Shown: in pieces, positions 9,996 to 22,800 of the stretch
Layout: every line of letters starts with the position of its first letter
Numbering within the stretch: the stretch's first letter is position 1
Assembly: GCF_027921745.1 (NCBI RefSeq)
Contig: NC_079238.1
Span: 2,976,001 to 3,040,000 of the forward strand
Origin: Schizosaccharomyces osmophilus
Lineage: Eukaryota; Ascomycota; Schizosaccharomycetes; Schizosaccharomycetales; Schizosaccharomycetaceae
Direction of reading: 5' to 3'
Length of the DNA stretch: 64,000 nucleotides
Made by a program: the position numbers and the translations under genes
The notes under the pieces: generated by a model
The model's input: the letters and a program-made list of their open reading frames with translations, nothing else
Told to the model about the DNA's origin: nothing
The model's database searches: none

Positions 9996-10813
9996 ATGAG
10001 CGTTGAACCTGTAGTGTTTTTTGATGTATGTTAGACCTAACTTCATATCATTTAACGTCTTCTCTTTAGATTGGGATCGGTGGTAATTATACTGGAAGAG
10101 TCAAATTTCGATTGTTTTCAAATACCGTACCCAAGTAAGTTCATTCATGTCTTTCCTTCTCCAGCTAATACTTTTTTATAGAACAGCTGAAAACTTCAGG
10201 TAGGTTCCTGTTGGTTTATAGGGCAATGGACTTGAACTAAAACATAATAGACAATTTTGTACTGGAGAAGCAAAAGGCCCAAATCGAAATCCAATTGGTA
10301 TGATTAATTATTATCCCATTAAACTCCTTAACTAATACTACTTAAGGATATAAAAATGCAAGCTTTCACAGGATAATCCCGGATTTCATGATCCAAGGAG
10401 GCGACTTTGTTAGTGTATGTTCCTTCATCGGGGTTTTCCATATCCTATGTTCAAGGGATTTGGTTCCATCTTTATTTCACTCTTGTTTTATTTATACACC
10501 TCACTAATACGACTATTAGGGTGATGGTACAGGCAGCACTAGCATTTATGGTACCCGTACATTCCCTGATGAGAACTTTGTTTTGAAGCACGATAAACCC
10601 GGTTTGTTAAGTATGGCCAATGCCGGCAAAGACTCTAATGGGTGCCAATTCTTTATTACCACTGTCCCATGCGACTTTTTAGATGGAAAGCACGTTGTTT
10701 TTGGTGAAGTAATTGAAGGATTTGACATTGTGAAGCAAATCGAGTCTACACCGCTTGGTACTAGCTCCCGCCCGAAGATGAATGTAGTTATCATGGAATG
10801 TGGTGAAATGTAA
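9996..10813 (+). CDS. cyp3: Cyclophilin peptidyl-prolyl isomerase Cyp3, six exons, 173 aa
   Basis: Exons are 9996-10025, 10070-10134, 10183-10200, 10252-10298, 10347-10414 and 10520-10813. The spliced product, 173 residues, equals S. pombe Cyp3 in length. It begins [20 protein letters not shown] and carries the cyclophilin core: [48 protein letters not shown] and [11 protein letters not shown]. Active-site Arg, Phe, Met, Gln and His residues are kept. Exon 3 is only 18 nt and codes part of KTAENFR. Donors are GTATGT, GTAAGT, GTAGGT, GTATGA and GTATGT. Intron 4 ends in AAG rather than YAG. This is the most intron-rich gene of the window per codon. It converges on the DUF3844 gene with 94 bp between stops. 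Confidence 0.93.
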
Positions 10814-10907
10814 TTACTATTTGCAAATTAGCAAGATTATTTAAAACTTCAATGGAAAGCTTCTATCAATTCATTTATACGTATCCTTTTGTTGTTTCGA
10901 ATATTAA

Positions 10908-12286
10908 TTAGATATTCTTCTTCGTTATAGGCGTCGTAGACGTTAAAACATTTGCTAATTCCTCTTGTCCAACACTAAAGAGTAACTTTATGCAAAATAC
11001 GAGTAGGCCAAAACCGATTATAGCGAACCAAAAGAAAAACTGAAATTCTATCGATATATCTTGCTTTCCACATGTTTCTCCAGCCCATTGGATCGTCCTG
11101 TTTCCACCATTACCAGCAGTGATAACGGTGGAAGCGCATTGACAAACAAAGCAAGAATCCTTATTCGCATATTTTACACATTCGCCTCTACCAGAACAGG
11201 AATTAGTTGTCTTTTTACAGGCTTCCTCCGTCATAAAGCAGCTTCCATTGGCGTTTCGATCGTTGCTGGCCACTACTCGGTCGATCTCTTCACCAAATGC
11301 TTCTAGATCAAGTTGACGCTTTTGATATCTAGCACTCCGTGCTTTTAAATCAGAAGGAGGAAGGAGAACATAATTTGTAGAAGAGTATTGCTTCAATTGC
11401 AATAAAAGCGAAATAATATTGTCCTGCGCGATCCTGTACTTTTCGGAAGTTGCACCATCAGTATGATACATTATCTAGGCTGTTAGTTTTCGATTCATAC
11501 CTTCCAAAACAATGAAATTTACCTCTAAAGAAACGATTTGACCAAAGCCGATGGAAGGATCTGCAACGTTTCCACTGTCGGACTTCATTTTCAGATACTC
11601 AATGTACTCGTACAAAGCAGCAACTTCTGACAAGAAGATTTGGTCTTGCTTTTTGTTAATATCAAAGAATGTGGCAGTTACTTTTCCAAAAAGCCTTTCG
11701 TAAAGATGTAGTAAAAGCAAGTCATCTTGCTTTATAGGATGCAATTGAAAAAGGGCATGAACTGACAGTGAACCACCCAAATCATTAGTATAAAACGTTC
11801 TGTGTTCTTTCCCATCTGCGGCATTCAATTGTTTTTGAAACCTTCGAATTAAAGCTCCAAAGGAGTTGCTGGAAGGAGTGTCTTTTATGAAGAATGTTGG
11901 GTTTATCTCTTTCACTGGTTCTTCCAGATTCAAGCCGGAAACGGTAAGAAACGTCTTGTAATTGAAATCAAAAAAAGAAGAAAGTGAATTTTCCTGTTGT
12001 AGCAACTCCTGAAGCAGCTTATCGGCCTTAGGATTTCCCTCTAGTTTATGAAACTGAGAAATGCCCAACATGTGAGCAAAAATGAGCCGCGCTTCAGAAG
12101 GATTCAGTGAAGGGACGTAGTTACTGGCTTCATCGAATGAAGATATGTAAACTACGGCGTTCGAATGCAAAGAGCCTAGTCAAATGTCAATAGAACAATT
12201 CCTACCTCCTAGCGCTTTTACAAACCTGAAACGCATGCTACAATTATCCCAAGTAGCAATGAAAACAAAAACTTAGAAAACCTCAT
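10908..12286 (-). CDS. DUF3844 (Vps3844-type) single-pass secretory-pathway protein, three exons, 426 aa
   Basis: Exons are 12286-12226, 12175-11523 and 11474-10908. Exon 1 codes a clean signal peptide ([20 protein letters not shown]). The long middle part has no motif I recognise. The C-terminal domain has a cysteine-rich EGF-like segment (residues about 300-360: [20 protein letters not shown]-like spacing, ETCGKQ), followed by one transmembrane helix ([20 protein letters not shown]) and a short cytosolic tail. This is the layout of the fungal DUF3844 family, assigned to ER/vacuolar sorting with no defined reaction. Intron 1 uses an unusual GTTTGT donor; it is the only splice I found that joins the signal peptide to the body in frame. 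Intron 2 (48 nt) has GTAAAT, CTAAC and CTAG. It probably matches SPBC1709.03. Confidence 0.8.
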
Positions 12287-13128
12287 CCTTATTTCCATAA
12301 AATGAATAAAGACGACGACTTTCTTTTAGAGGAGTTGGCTTTACGTGGTGATGTGTTACTGTATCAATAGGGACTAAAGGAATGCCTACTGGTAGTAGCA
12401 GGCTGATGGTAGAGCCATCGATAAATGAAGGATTCATTTGTATATTTAATTACTTTAATGAAGAAATAGAATATCAATTGCTTTTTTTTTTCTGTTTTCC
12501 TATGGGAATCGTGCGGCTGAAAGCGCACCTGCAACTACTCCAAAGACTTCTGAATAAGAAAGTTTGCTGGTAGAACTTGACCAAATCTACAGATCTAATT
12601 CTTCACTAAGGGTGGATAAGTAAAGGTGCGTCGAGTCCTATGACTCTGTTCATTCCAAGGACCATAAGATACCGGCAGAGTGATATTTAGAAGCAATATA
12701 TTATATAAATCCTTTGACGGATTCCTTTTTATTTTAGTGAATACATCATTTATCACATTCTACTTGAATGCACATAGATGAGTGCCACTTTCTCAAAATA
12801 GCAAAAATAAATTTAAAATGACCAAGCCTGCACGCTGCAATATATCTTAAGCCTTTTATTTATTTTCTTTTATATATTTAGATTCAATGAACTCTTTGAC
12901 CATAAAAATAAATAAAAACATGTTTTTCTATTTACGATGTTTGTTTGTTTACAACTGGTGACCTATCGAATGTTACCTCAACTGCTTCAGTGAAGTGTGC
13001 TCGGCTTCATATAATTTTAAAGAAGATTGCGCAGCGGAACGTATGCTAGCAAATTTAGGGTTTTGTAAGGAAATTTTACGAATTTTATTACCAACTGTGT
13101 CTGTTATTACTACAACACAATTTTCTCA
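12287..13128. other. Intergenic between the divergent DUF3844 and valyl-tRNA synthetase genes
   Basis: About 840 bp of AT-rich promoter sequence. A plus-strand segment at 12302-12573 has several protein-like fragments in shifting frames and is discussed as a finding. I see no RNA gene. Confidence 0.5.
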
Positions 13129-16100
13129 ATGGCAGACAAAAGTACTGAAGCTGCTCAGTCTAAGGAGGTTCAGGTATGGGCTATACGCTGCGATGGTTTC
13201 CTTTACTAATGTATAATTAGAATCCCCCAAGTTCTCATGAACCTCCAAAACCCAAAACTGAGAAAGAATGTACGTGACGAACGGAAGATAAAGCGAACAA
13301 ATGCTGACTATTCTTGAATATAGTAGAACGTGAACGTCAGAAAGCTGCAAAGCTTGAGAAGTTTCACGCCAAATTAGCCTCAAAGAAGGCTAAGGAGGAG
13401 TCCAGAAAGCCAAAGATCGAAAAGAAGTCCAAGATCGCTGAACCTACAGCTGAATTTGTGGAACAAACAAAACTTGGTGAAAAGAAGATTCTTCAAGATT
13501 TGGAATCTCCCTCTTTAAAGTCATATAATCCAAGGGCCGTTGAATCAGCTTGGTATGACTGGTGGGTTAAATCTGGATTTTTTGAGCCCGAATTTGGCCC
13601 TGACGGCAAGGTGAAAGAGGAGGGTAAGTTCGTTATAACCTCTCCCCCTCCTAATGTCACTGGTGCTCTCCATATCGGTCATGCCCTCACTATCGCAATT
13701 CAAGATTCTTTGGCTCGTTGGAATCGTATGAAGGGCAAGACTGTGCTTTTCTTGGGAGGTTTCGATCATGCAGGCCTTAGTACCCAGTCTGTCGTCGAGA
13801 AGAAGCTTTGGGCTGAAAAAAAGCAGACTCGCCACGACTACCCCAGAAATGATTTCGTCGACATTGTCTGGAAGTGGAAAGAGGAGTATCACGAACGAAT
13901 TAAGAAGCAAATGTCCCGTCTTGGTGGCTCATTTGATTGGACTCGTGAGGCTTTCACTATGGATGAGAACCTTACTCGTGCTGTCGTCGAAACTTTTGTC
14001 CGCTTGCATGAGGAAAAGATTATCTACCGTGCCAATCGTCTTGTAAATTGGTGTACCGCTTTGCAAACTACTTTGTCCAACTTGGAAGTTGAGAACGTTG
14101 AAGTGAACGGACGTACCGAAATCAAGGTCCCTGGTTATGATCACCTTGTCGAAGTCGGTGTCTTAACATCAATTGCTTATGAAGTCGAAGGCTCTGATGA
14201 AAAAGTTATCATCGCAACCACTCGTCCTGAAACTTTGCTTGGTGATACCGCAATTGCTGTACATCCTCAAGATTCTCGTTACAAGCATCTTCATGGAAAG
14301 TCTGTTAAGCATCCCTTCTGTGACCGAAGCCTTCCCATCATCTGCGACGATATTGCGGTTGATATGGAATTTGGTACTGGTGCCGTTAAAATTACGCCTG
14401 CTCATGATCCTAACGATTATGAAGTTGGTAAGCGTCACAATCTTGCTTTTATAAACATTTTGAATGACGACGGCACCTTGAACCAAAGTTGCGGCGAATT
14501 TGCTGGAATGAAGCGTTTCGATGTCCGTATCAAGATTGCTGAGCGCCTTAAGGAGCTTGGCTTGTTTGTGGGTACACAAGATAACCCAATGGTTATCCCT
14601 GTTTGCGGTAAAACATCTGATATTATCGAGCCTATTATGAAACCTCAGTGGTGGGTTAACCAAAAGGAAATGGCTAATGCTGCCGCCGAAGTTGTACGAT
14701 CTGGTGAAATTGACATTGCTCCTGAGGTCTCTCGTAGAGATTTTATCCGTTGGATGGAAAACATTCAAGATTGGTGTATTTCTCGTCAATTATGGTGGGG
14801 CCACCGTATCCCTGCCTACTTTGTTAAGCTCAGCGATGCAAAGAACCACGACAAAAGCGATGATCGTTACTGGGTTAGTGGTAGATCAATTGAAGAAGTC
14901 GAAGAGAAAGCCAAGGCAGCTTTTCCCGGTAAGTCTTTTACCTTGGAGCAAGACGAAGATGTTCTTGACACTTGGTTTTCTTCAGGCTTGTGGCCTTTCT
15001 CTACCTTGGGCTGGCCCAATGAAACTGCTGACCTCAAAGCATTTTACCCAACTGATTTGATGGAAACTGGATGGGATATTTTGTTCTTTTGGATTGCTCG
15101 TATGGTCATGATGGGTATCAAACTTACAGGCCAAGTTCCTTTCAAGCGCGTCTTTTGCCATGCTCTTGTTCGTGATGCTCAAGGACGTAAGATGTCCAAG
15201 TCTTTGGGTAATGTCGTTGACCCTATTGACGTGATTGAGGGTATCAGCCTTCAAGCTCTGCATGATAAGCTTTTGGTTGGTAATTTGGACAACCGTGAGA
15301 TCGAAAAAGCAAAGAAGGGTCAAAAGATGAGCTATCCCAAGGGTATCCCTCAGTGTGGTACCGACGCATTACGTTTCACCCTCTGTTCATTGACAAGTGG
15401 TGGACGTGACCTTAACTTGGACATTCTTCGTGTTGAAGGTTATCGTAAATTCTGCAATAAGCTTTACAATGCTACAAAGTTCGCCTTAGGACGCCTTGGA
15501 CCCTCCTTCGTCCCCAATGAAACTGATAAGCCTACTGGCAAAGAGTCACTTGTTGAAAAATGGATTTTCCATCGTTTAAATGTTGCCGTAGATGCTATGA
15601 ACAAGTATATGGAAGAGATGAATTTCTTACAAGCAACTTCTGCCGTTTACCAATTCTGGCTTTATGAGTTGTGTGACGTTTATATTGAAAACTCCAAATA
15701 CTTGATCAGTGATGGATCCCCAATTCAACAAGAGTCTGCCAAGCAAACTCTTTATACTGTTCTAGACACTTCTTTAAGATTGATGCATCCTTTCATGCCT
15801 TATGTTACCGAAGAAATGTTTCAGCGTCTTCCTCGTCGTCCTAGCGATGCTACTCCCAGTATCGTGAAGGCTAAATTTCCTGTGAGCAGAGAAGACTATG
15901 CCTTTGAGCAAGCTGCTAAGGACTACGAATCTATTATTACAGTTGTTCACTCGAGTCGTTCCATGATGGCTGATAATAGTGTTAAATCTGATGCTGTCTT
16001 GTACGTTCACCCTGGCCAAAAGCAGCAAGAGTTATTTAATGCCGAAATTGCCAGTATTCAATCTTTGATTAAGAAATGCAAATCGTTGAAGATTGTTGAT

Positions 16101-16178
16101 ACTGACTTCAAGGGTGAAAACTGTGCAAAATCGGATATTTTGGAGGGTTGTACTGTCTTTTTGGAAAAGGGTGAGTAA
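13129..16178 (+). CDS. vrs2: Valine-tRNA ligase (cytoplasmic type), three exons, 982 aa
   Basis: Exons are 13129-13173, 13221-13269 and 13324-16178. The first two short exons code MADKSTEAAQSKEVQ and a proline/lysine-rich segment, then a basic helix (ERERQKAAKLEKFHAKLASK). The class I synthetase core follows: the HIGH signature in PPPNVTGALHIGHALTIAIQ, the CP1 editing domain, DTWFSSGLWPFSTLGWP, and GRKMSKSLGNVVDP (KMSKS loop). A C-terminal anticodon-binding domain and coiled coil close the protein. The N-terminal extension is charged and not a mitochondrial presequence, consistent with the cytoplasmic enzyme (S. pombe Vrs2/Vas2, about 980 residues). Intron 1 has donor GTATGG and acceptor TTAG. 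Intron 2 has GTACGT, CTGAC and ATAG. Without splicing the annotated start would be wrong. Confidence 0.95.
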
Positions 16179-16305
16179 GTTAACATAAATCATAAAGTAG
16201 AATAGAAGGTTTATCATTATAATAAAAATAATTGGATATCATTAGATATAAAAATAAATACATGAGTATGAGTATATACACTGTCCCATTCACACTAGTC
16301 ATCAA

Positions 16306-19088
16306 TCAAATCTTCCGTTGAATATATGATCCAATTGAAGCAATGTTTACAATTGCAAAGAAGCATGAAGAACCAATTGTTTTAAGACAAACAAAAATCA
16401 TAAAAGCCCAAAATACAAATTTTAAGTAGCCATTATTTATGGAATCTTCACCTTGGAAGACTTGAAGCAAGATAATTGCGAGGATAAGATTGCTCAAAGC
16501 CCAAACGAGGACATAGCGTGTTCGCATATCCTGATAATAGTCTTGAGTGGTACATAAAATGGAATTAGCATTCATTCTGTTTAGAGACGCACCACTCTTA
16601 CGATCGTCGTCGTCACTTAAGCTTCGTAAGGTTGAGTTATAGATAGAATTTAACATATCAGTTTTTGGTATGGCAATCATAGCAAACTTATTTTTCTTTT
16701 CGTTCCGATATGTTTCAGTTAAATCATTGCTCGTCTTGACATCTGTGTCATTAAGAATCGAAGCATCATGCAGATGGCATAATGCATAGACTTGCTCCAT
16801 GTAGATGCGAGTCGGCAACAATAGAACATATTGCCATAAACATGTAACGAGAAAGAGTGGGTCTATCGAAATGATTGAAACGAAAATGTAACATGCTAGA
16901 ACAATTAAGCAAGGCAACATCACGTTTGTAAAATAATTGTCGCCGATAATATTATATCCATGAGATGAATGTATGAAGATGGGAATTAGAGAAACGTAAA
17001 ATATGCAAAATAAGTAATAAATCATGACTGAGATAAATATCAGCAGGCTAAGTAGGGAGAGCTTTTTAGAGCTGGACGTGTTAGAAATACATTTGATAGA
17101 TAATAGAAAATAGAAAATAGAACATACCCTCTGGAACGGTTTCCCATTGCCAAAACAAATTGTGAGAATATAGTACACAGAAATATATACTCAAAAATTA
17201 GAAACAAGGTCTTACCCCATTGTCCATAGGGGTTAAAGTACTTGAATGAAGTACTATTGCATATGAAGTGAAAAGATAAAAAGAAGTTTGCCAAATTGAA
17301 AAATCCAAATAACCTCTCTAAACCAAAAATGAAAACCTGCATAGCCATCATAAGGAACCGAAGAAAACTATGTCTTGTCTTCCACAGAGAAAAAAAGTCC
17401 GAAAGAACATAAATAGCAAGGCTGAAGCCACTATTAATATCACTTCTCTTAGCTTCCAAAACTTTCGCCATAGACCCAGGGGCTTTCACTTCGGCTTGGG
17501 CTTCAGGAACGTAATTCAGGTACCATCTCGATTGCTTTTTAGTGACAACTTTCCAAAACAACAGTTGTTCTTGGGCAACGTGTGCATTAGCTTCTAAGAT
17601 TCCTTGCTTTTTTCCTTCTGTGTTCTTTCGGGAGAAGTATTGGGTCAATGGACCGGGATCAGGAAAATCATCTAGCAAAGCAATATAGCGGAAACCATAG
17701 AAAGCATTAGACGTATTGGAAATGTAGCCCAAACAACTATCGTATGGCAGCCTAAGATCATTATAGATCATTTGATCAAAATGTTGAGAAGCGATCACAG
17801 GAGAAAGAAGCTTCTGTCCCCATTTCCCGGTTTTAATTATTGTTTTGCCGCATATTCCTCCAAGCTTAGAATTAACATCGAAACTCTTCCAAGCATGGTA
17901 TACAGACGTTGTTTCTAGTTTTGAGCCAACTTTTGCGAATAAGCAAATATTTGGTCGAACAAGTGAAGAGATACCTTGTAAAAACCACCTTTGAGAGTCG
18001 TGAGTCCCACTCTCAAATTCCTTCAAGCAGACAAGCAATTGCATAGGTGTATTCCCATTATTTCTGGTAGTAATATTCAGTTTTTCGTCCATAGAAATAG
18101 TACTGGTAAATTCATACATATGAGCTAGAACCTTCTTGCCATTAATTCTACCTTTGGAAATACACGGCTGGTATGCGCCAATAGAGGATAATAAATCCAA
18201 AATGCTTCTGTGGACCGCATTCCGGCCATCAAGCACAATACACGTCAAAACTTTTTTCCAGCTTTCATTACCCCAAACTCTTGATTTGTTGCGCTTAGTT
18301 AAATGCTTCACATTTTCCATAACACTGGATAGTGTTAATGCAAAAGATGCAAGATCTTCCTGTCCTACAGTCATACAAATTGCAGCCTGGATGTCTCGGT
18401 CAAACAGATTTGTTCTCACTTTTAGCTCATTTGCCAACATATCCTCGGGATTACAAGTCACCGCAGTATACCGAACAGAACTTGATTCTTCAGAATTTGT
18501 ATGAACTATAGAACCAAGCATATGTTTCAGGTCAGTAGGACAGGGACATTCGACAACTAAGCTATCGTGCATTATGGGGACTTCTTGCGTTTCGTGATAA
18601 AACGAGTTATTTATATTAGACGTTGAATCAAGTCCACTGAAGTTATCTTCTGACATAGCATAGTCGTATTCATGCTCATCTATGAAATTTTCCTTTTTAT
18701 CCGCATACGATCCAGCACTTAAGGTTTCTGAATCGCTACGATCAATAAATGTTTCATTAGGACGGGAATATAAATTAGACGGGCGGTCCTGATCAACCCC
18801 AATGCGATGTACTGGAGGAACAGGAGGTGTAGTTGAAGCGTTTAACACAGTAGAGTCCAAATCATAAACAGAACTTGTAATGGAAAAAGTATCTTCTTCA
18901 GGAACCTCAAGCTGTTCAGACGACACATCTTCATTTTCCCAGCTGTAACCCCCTGTACTCAAACCCTCTTCACTGGCAGGTTGATGTGTGTTCAATTCTT
19001 CAAGCTTGTGATTGTTTATGAGGGACTGTCTTTCACGCGGTGCATATATGGAATCAGTGTCATTGTAGTTAGGTAAAGGCTTCCTCAT
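16306..19088 (-). CDS. chs2: Chitin-synthase-like septum protein Chs2, two exons, 908 aa
   Basis: Exons are 19088-17128 and 17071-16306; the 56-nt intron has donor GTATGT, branch CTAAC and acceptor CCAG. An acidic, Ser-rich N-terminal 170 residues precede the chitin synthase N-terminal and catalytic regions, followed by about six transmembrane segments. The family catalytic motifs are altered: the AEDR position reads AQEQ, and QRRRW reads EAKRS at the matching site after the YVPEAQAEVKAP segment. This agrees with published work on S. pombe Chs2, described as lacking chitin synthase activity yet needed for normal septum ring behaviour. I started at the ATG at 19088; the frame is open farther upstream but has no ATG there. 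Its 3' end lies 127 bp from the stop of the valyl-tRNA synthetase gene. Confidence 0.9.
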
Positions 19089-19891
19089 GGTTTGAATTCG
19101 CTTAGCAAGCACTGATGAGTATTGTTTCAATCGATACTCTTTCTTCTTGCTTTGAGAAAACGGTAAAAATTTGGCCGGACCAACTTTTTATTAACGTGAT
19201 TCGGATATATATGCATTATATGAGTAATGATCCAAAGTAAATAGTTGTAATTGACGACAGTGATGACTGTTTACACTTCCTTTTATTTATTTATTTTTGG
19301 TTACTCTGGCAACCGCGGTTTTTTTGTTTCTTTAGTAGAGCATAATGCAATGCCATACGTAGAAATGAATGAATGATGATAGACCTTAGACAATCATTGA
19401 GAAATCAACAAGAAACATAATGATCCACTAAATACTTCTTTTTCTTTTTCTGTTTTGTTCTTATTTTTTTGTTTACCTTTTATAACCTTGCTGAAGTTCA
19501 CTATAAATAGATTACAACAATGTGTTGCATATCGGTGTATAACAGTTAAAATAACCTATAGCCTGCGGTGCATGTCGTCAAAACAGTATAACGAAACCAA
19601 AGGAGACAGAGAATTCAGAAGTAGTAAAATTGTAAATCAGATATTGAGAATAATGAGAGCTAAATGCTCTTCTTCTTCTATTTTTAAAAGTTGAATTCTT
19701 TAAAAAGGCCCTTTGCTGAAGGGTTGAGTTTCAGAGTTCATGGTAAATGGAAAGTCGTTTAGGTAAATATTGGATGATGACATTTACTACAACAAGTAAT
19801 ACTGCATTCTCCCAATACGCGTCAAGTAGGAACAAGTTGTTAGACAAGCAGTTAATAGATTATTTGTGTTTGCATTTATGAATTTCTAGTA
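19089..19891. other. Intergenic between divergent chs2 and pst3
   Basis: About 800 bp of shared promoter sequence. An ACGCGT hexamer lies at 19817. A 79-codon plus-strand frame at 19455 looks like chance. No RNA gene seen. Confidence 0.5.
19817..19822. promoter_or_regulatory. ACGCGT (MCB-like) hexamer upstream of pst3
   Basis: A single MluI cell-cycle box core lies 70 bp before the pst3 start. One copy is weak evidence for MBF control. Confidence 0.25.
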
Positions 19892-22800
19892 ATGAACACG
19901 TTGAAAGAATCTACTGACGCGGAACGCGATCATATTGGTATGTTCACTACGAAACTCAAAGTTTTGTTTTTTGGTTTTTCTGCTCGAACTTTTCAATAAA
20001 CCTTATGACATGTATACTATGATTCTAACACAAAGGAAGAAATAGAGAATGATTTACGAAGGAAAAATTTGAATCCATCGAAGACCGCCGATGGGCAAAA
20101 TACATCTGCAGGAACTGGTCATGAATTAGACGCTGCGCAGAATAATCAAAATATCATTACTCAGGGATCTTTCGACGTCGTCTCTAGCACTAAAAAACGG
20201 CAGTTTGATGATTATCAAAAGGAGCAAGCAATTGCTTATAATAACTCTTCTTCAGTACCTCCTAAATCTGGCAACTTGGAGACAGATGAAGGTCTTGCCG
20301 CCATGACTTCCTCGAATAGTCGACCATTGGATGTTAATGACGCTCTTTCTTATCTCGAATTGGTAAAGTATTATTTCTCAGAAAAGCGAGAGGTATACAA
20401 TGAATTTTTGGAAATTATGCGCGATTTTAAGTCCCAAAGGTAAGTTTTATTTTTCTTCCATCATTCAATAAGAATTCGGTTCGTTTTTCTTTTTCCCTAT
20501 GAAATTTTTCTACTTAATTACCCGCTAGATCTGTCACTAACTTTCATCTAGTCTGGATACTCTGGGGGTAATCGATCGAGTTGCAACTTTATTCAATGGG
20601 TATCCGCAGCTCATTGAAGGTTTCAACACTTTCCTTCCTTCTGGCTATAAAATTGAAGTTCATACAGATTCTTCTAACACTAGCGTTGTTCGGATCGGCA
20701 CTCCCATGCACCCACTGAACACAAGTTCAAACGCTCCCTCCAACGTTGCACCTTCCACTAACTATGTCGAATTACAACAACCTTCCATCTCTGAAACTCA
20801 GCTTGGAAAAGAATCTCCATCTTCTAATGATAATGCATCCGCATTACCTTCAAAACCCCAAGTAGATTTTAATTATGCTATTGCTTACATGAATAAAGTT
20901 AAGGAAAGGTATCCACCTAACTCTGAGACATATATGGAATTTTTAGGTGTTTTACGGACATACCAAAAAGCTGAAAAGTCCATTCATGAAGTTCGTGCTC
21001 GTGTATCCGAAATCTTCTCAGATTCCCCGGACCTTTTGGACGAGTTTAAGCTTTTTTTACCAGATAATTCTGAACCTACAGAAGTTCAACAAAGTGAAGG
21101 TGTTCCGGCGCCTAATGCATTACCTCCTGTTGGAAACTTCACCTTACCTTCTGCTGCCCAGGTGCGAGAGCGACGACTGCGCCCAGCACATTCAGCACAG
21201 ATAGGACGATCTATCTCAAAAACCTCAAAAAACGTTCGTCAATATCACGACGAGTTACCAGCTGCTTATACAATCCCTAGTTATCAACAGAAAACAAGTC
21301 CTGTTTCTCATTATGCCGCTACTCAAGAGGAATTATTGGTTTTCAGTTCTATAAGACAACATCTCTCTGATAATTTTTCTTTCCATAAGTTTATGGAATT
21401 ACTGCACCTTTATAGAGAAAAGTTAATGGATAAAACAGACTTACTAAATTCGTTTTCTAGACTTGTCAAAAACGACAACTTAACGTTGTGGTTTGCAAGC
21501 TTCATTGGATGGAATGATAGTCCGATAGTAGTGAAAAACATTCCTATCGACGACTCTCGTTATATTTCCGAAACTTATGAATCTGTTGGTTATTCATATC
21601 GAAGAATTCCTCAAGAAAAACAAAATGAAACTTGTTCTGGTCGGGATGCTCTGTCGAATTCAGTTCTTAATGACGAGTACATTTTAGTTGCTCCTAAATT
21701 GACTGGTATAAAAAATGTCAGGCATTCTGAAAATCAATACTTGCAAGCTTTGCAACTGGTAGAAGACGAACGTTATGAATACGACCGAATACTCTCAATT
21801 AACCAGAGGACTATAAAGTTATTGACAGAACTATGTGAACCTGTTAATGATGAAGCCCCCACGAAGTCTGTAAGTAAAGTTTTAGACCGGAAAGTCTTAA
21901 TACAATCAGCTTTGCAAACTGTTTACGGAAAAGAACATTCGCTGAAAGCATTTGACGCTCTTGCTAAAAGGCCAATAAAGGCAGCTCCTGTTTTACTGAA
22001 GCGTCTAAAGCTAAAAGATCAAGAATGGAGACGTTGTAAAAGAGAATGGAATAAGATTTGGCGTCAAATTGAACTTAAAAACTCGTCACTAGCATTGGAT
22101 GAACGTTGTTGCAAAATTGAGGGCAAGGATCGAAGGGCACTTTCTTACAATAGGATTTTAAACGAAATTGATGGTATTTATCAACGTCAAAAGCATTGCA
22201 TCGGCCAGGCCATACAAGGGTTCCAATTTAGCCAAGTATTAGGTGATCGGCAAATTTTCTTGAATATCTTAAGGTTAAGTGATGCACAACTTTCCAACTC
22301 ATCGTTTTATTCTTACGCGGATAAAGGAAGAATCAGCGCTGTTCTTAAAGCGTTGCTATCACAGTTCTTTGGGATCCCACTTCCTAGAGAAACTTTAGAA
22401 AGCGATCTTTCTTCTGAAAATATAGAGTCTGTTCAAAAACATCGTGATGGACTGAGCAAGATTTTTGTACACCCGGAGAGTGCCGATAACAGCAACACAA
22501 CCCAAATGAGCATTCAGACTGATGACACCCAGACAGAAGATGACACCATGAGTGATATTAATCCGATGGATTCCGATGCTCAAGTAAAAATGAAGTTGCA
22601 AGGAGAAGAATTGAAAAATGTATTTGGATATAACTTTTTTGGAAATGCGACCATGTACGTGCTGTTTAGATTGATTTGCGTTTCTTACTCTCGACTTGAG
22701 CAAATAAAGAAGTATATTGAAGCTTCGGATATAGCTGAATCTATTAATTACGATAGCGTACTGGAAACGTGCGAGAAATATTTAAAGGGCGCTCTTTCTG

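Noticed and set aside
17370-17597. Plus-strand frames inside chs2
   Set aside because: Shadow frames within a firmly identified gene on the other strand.
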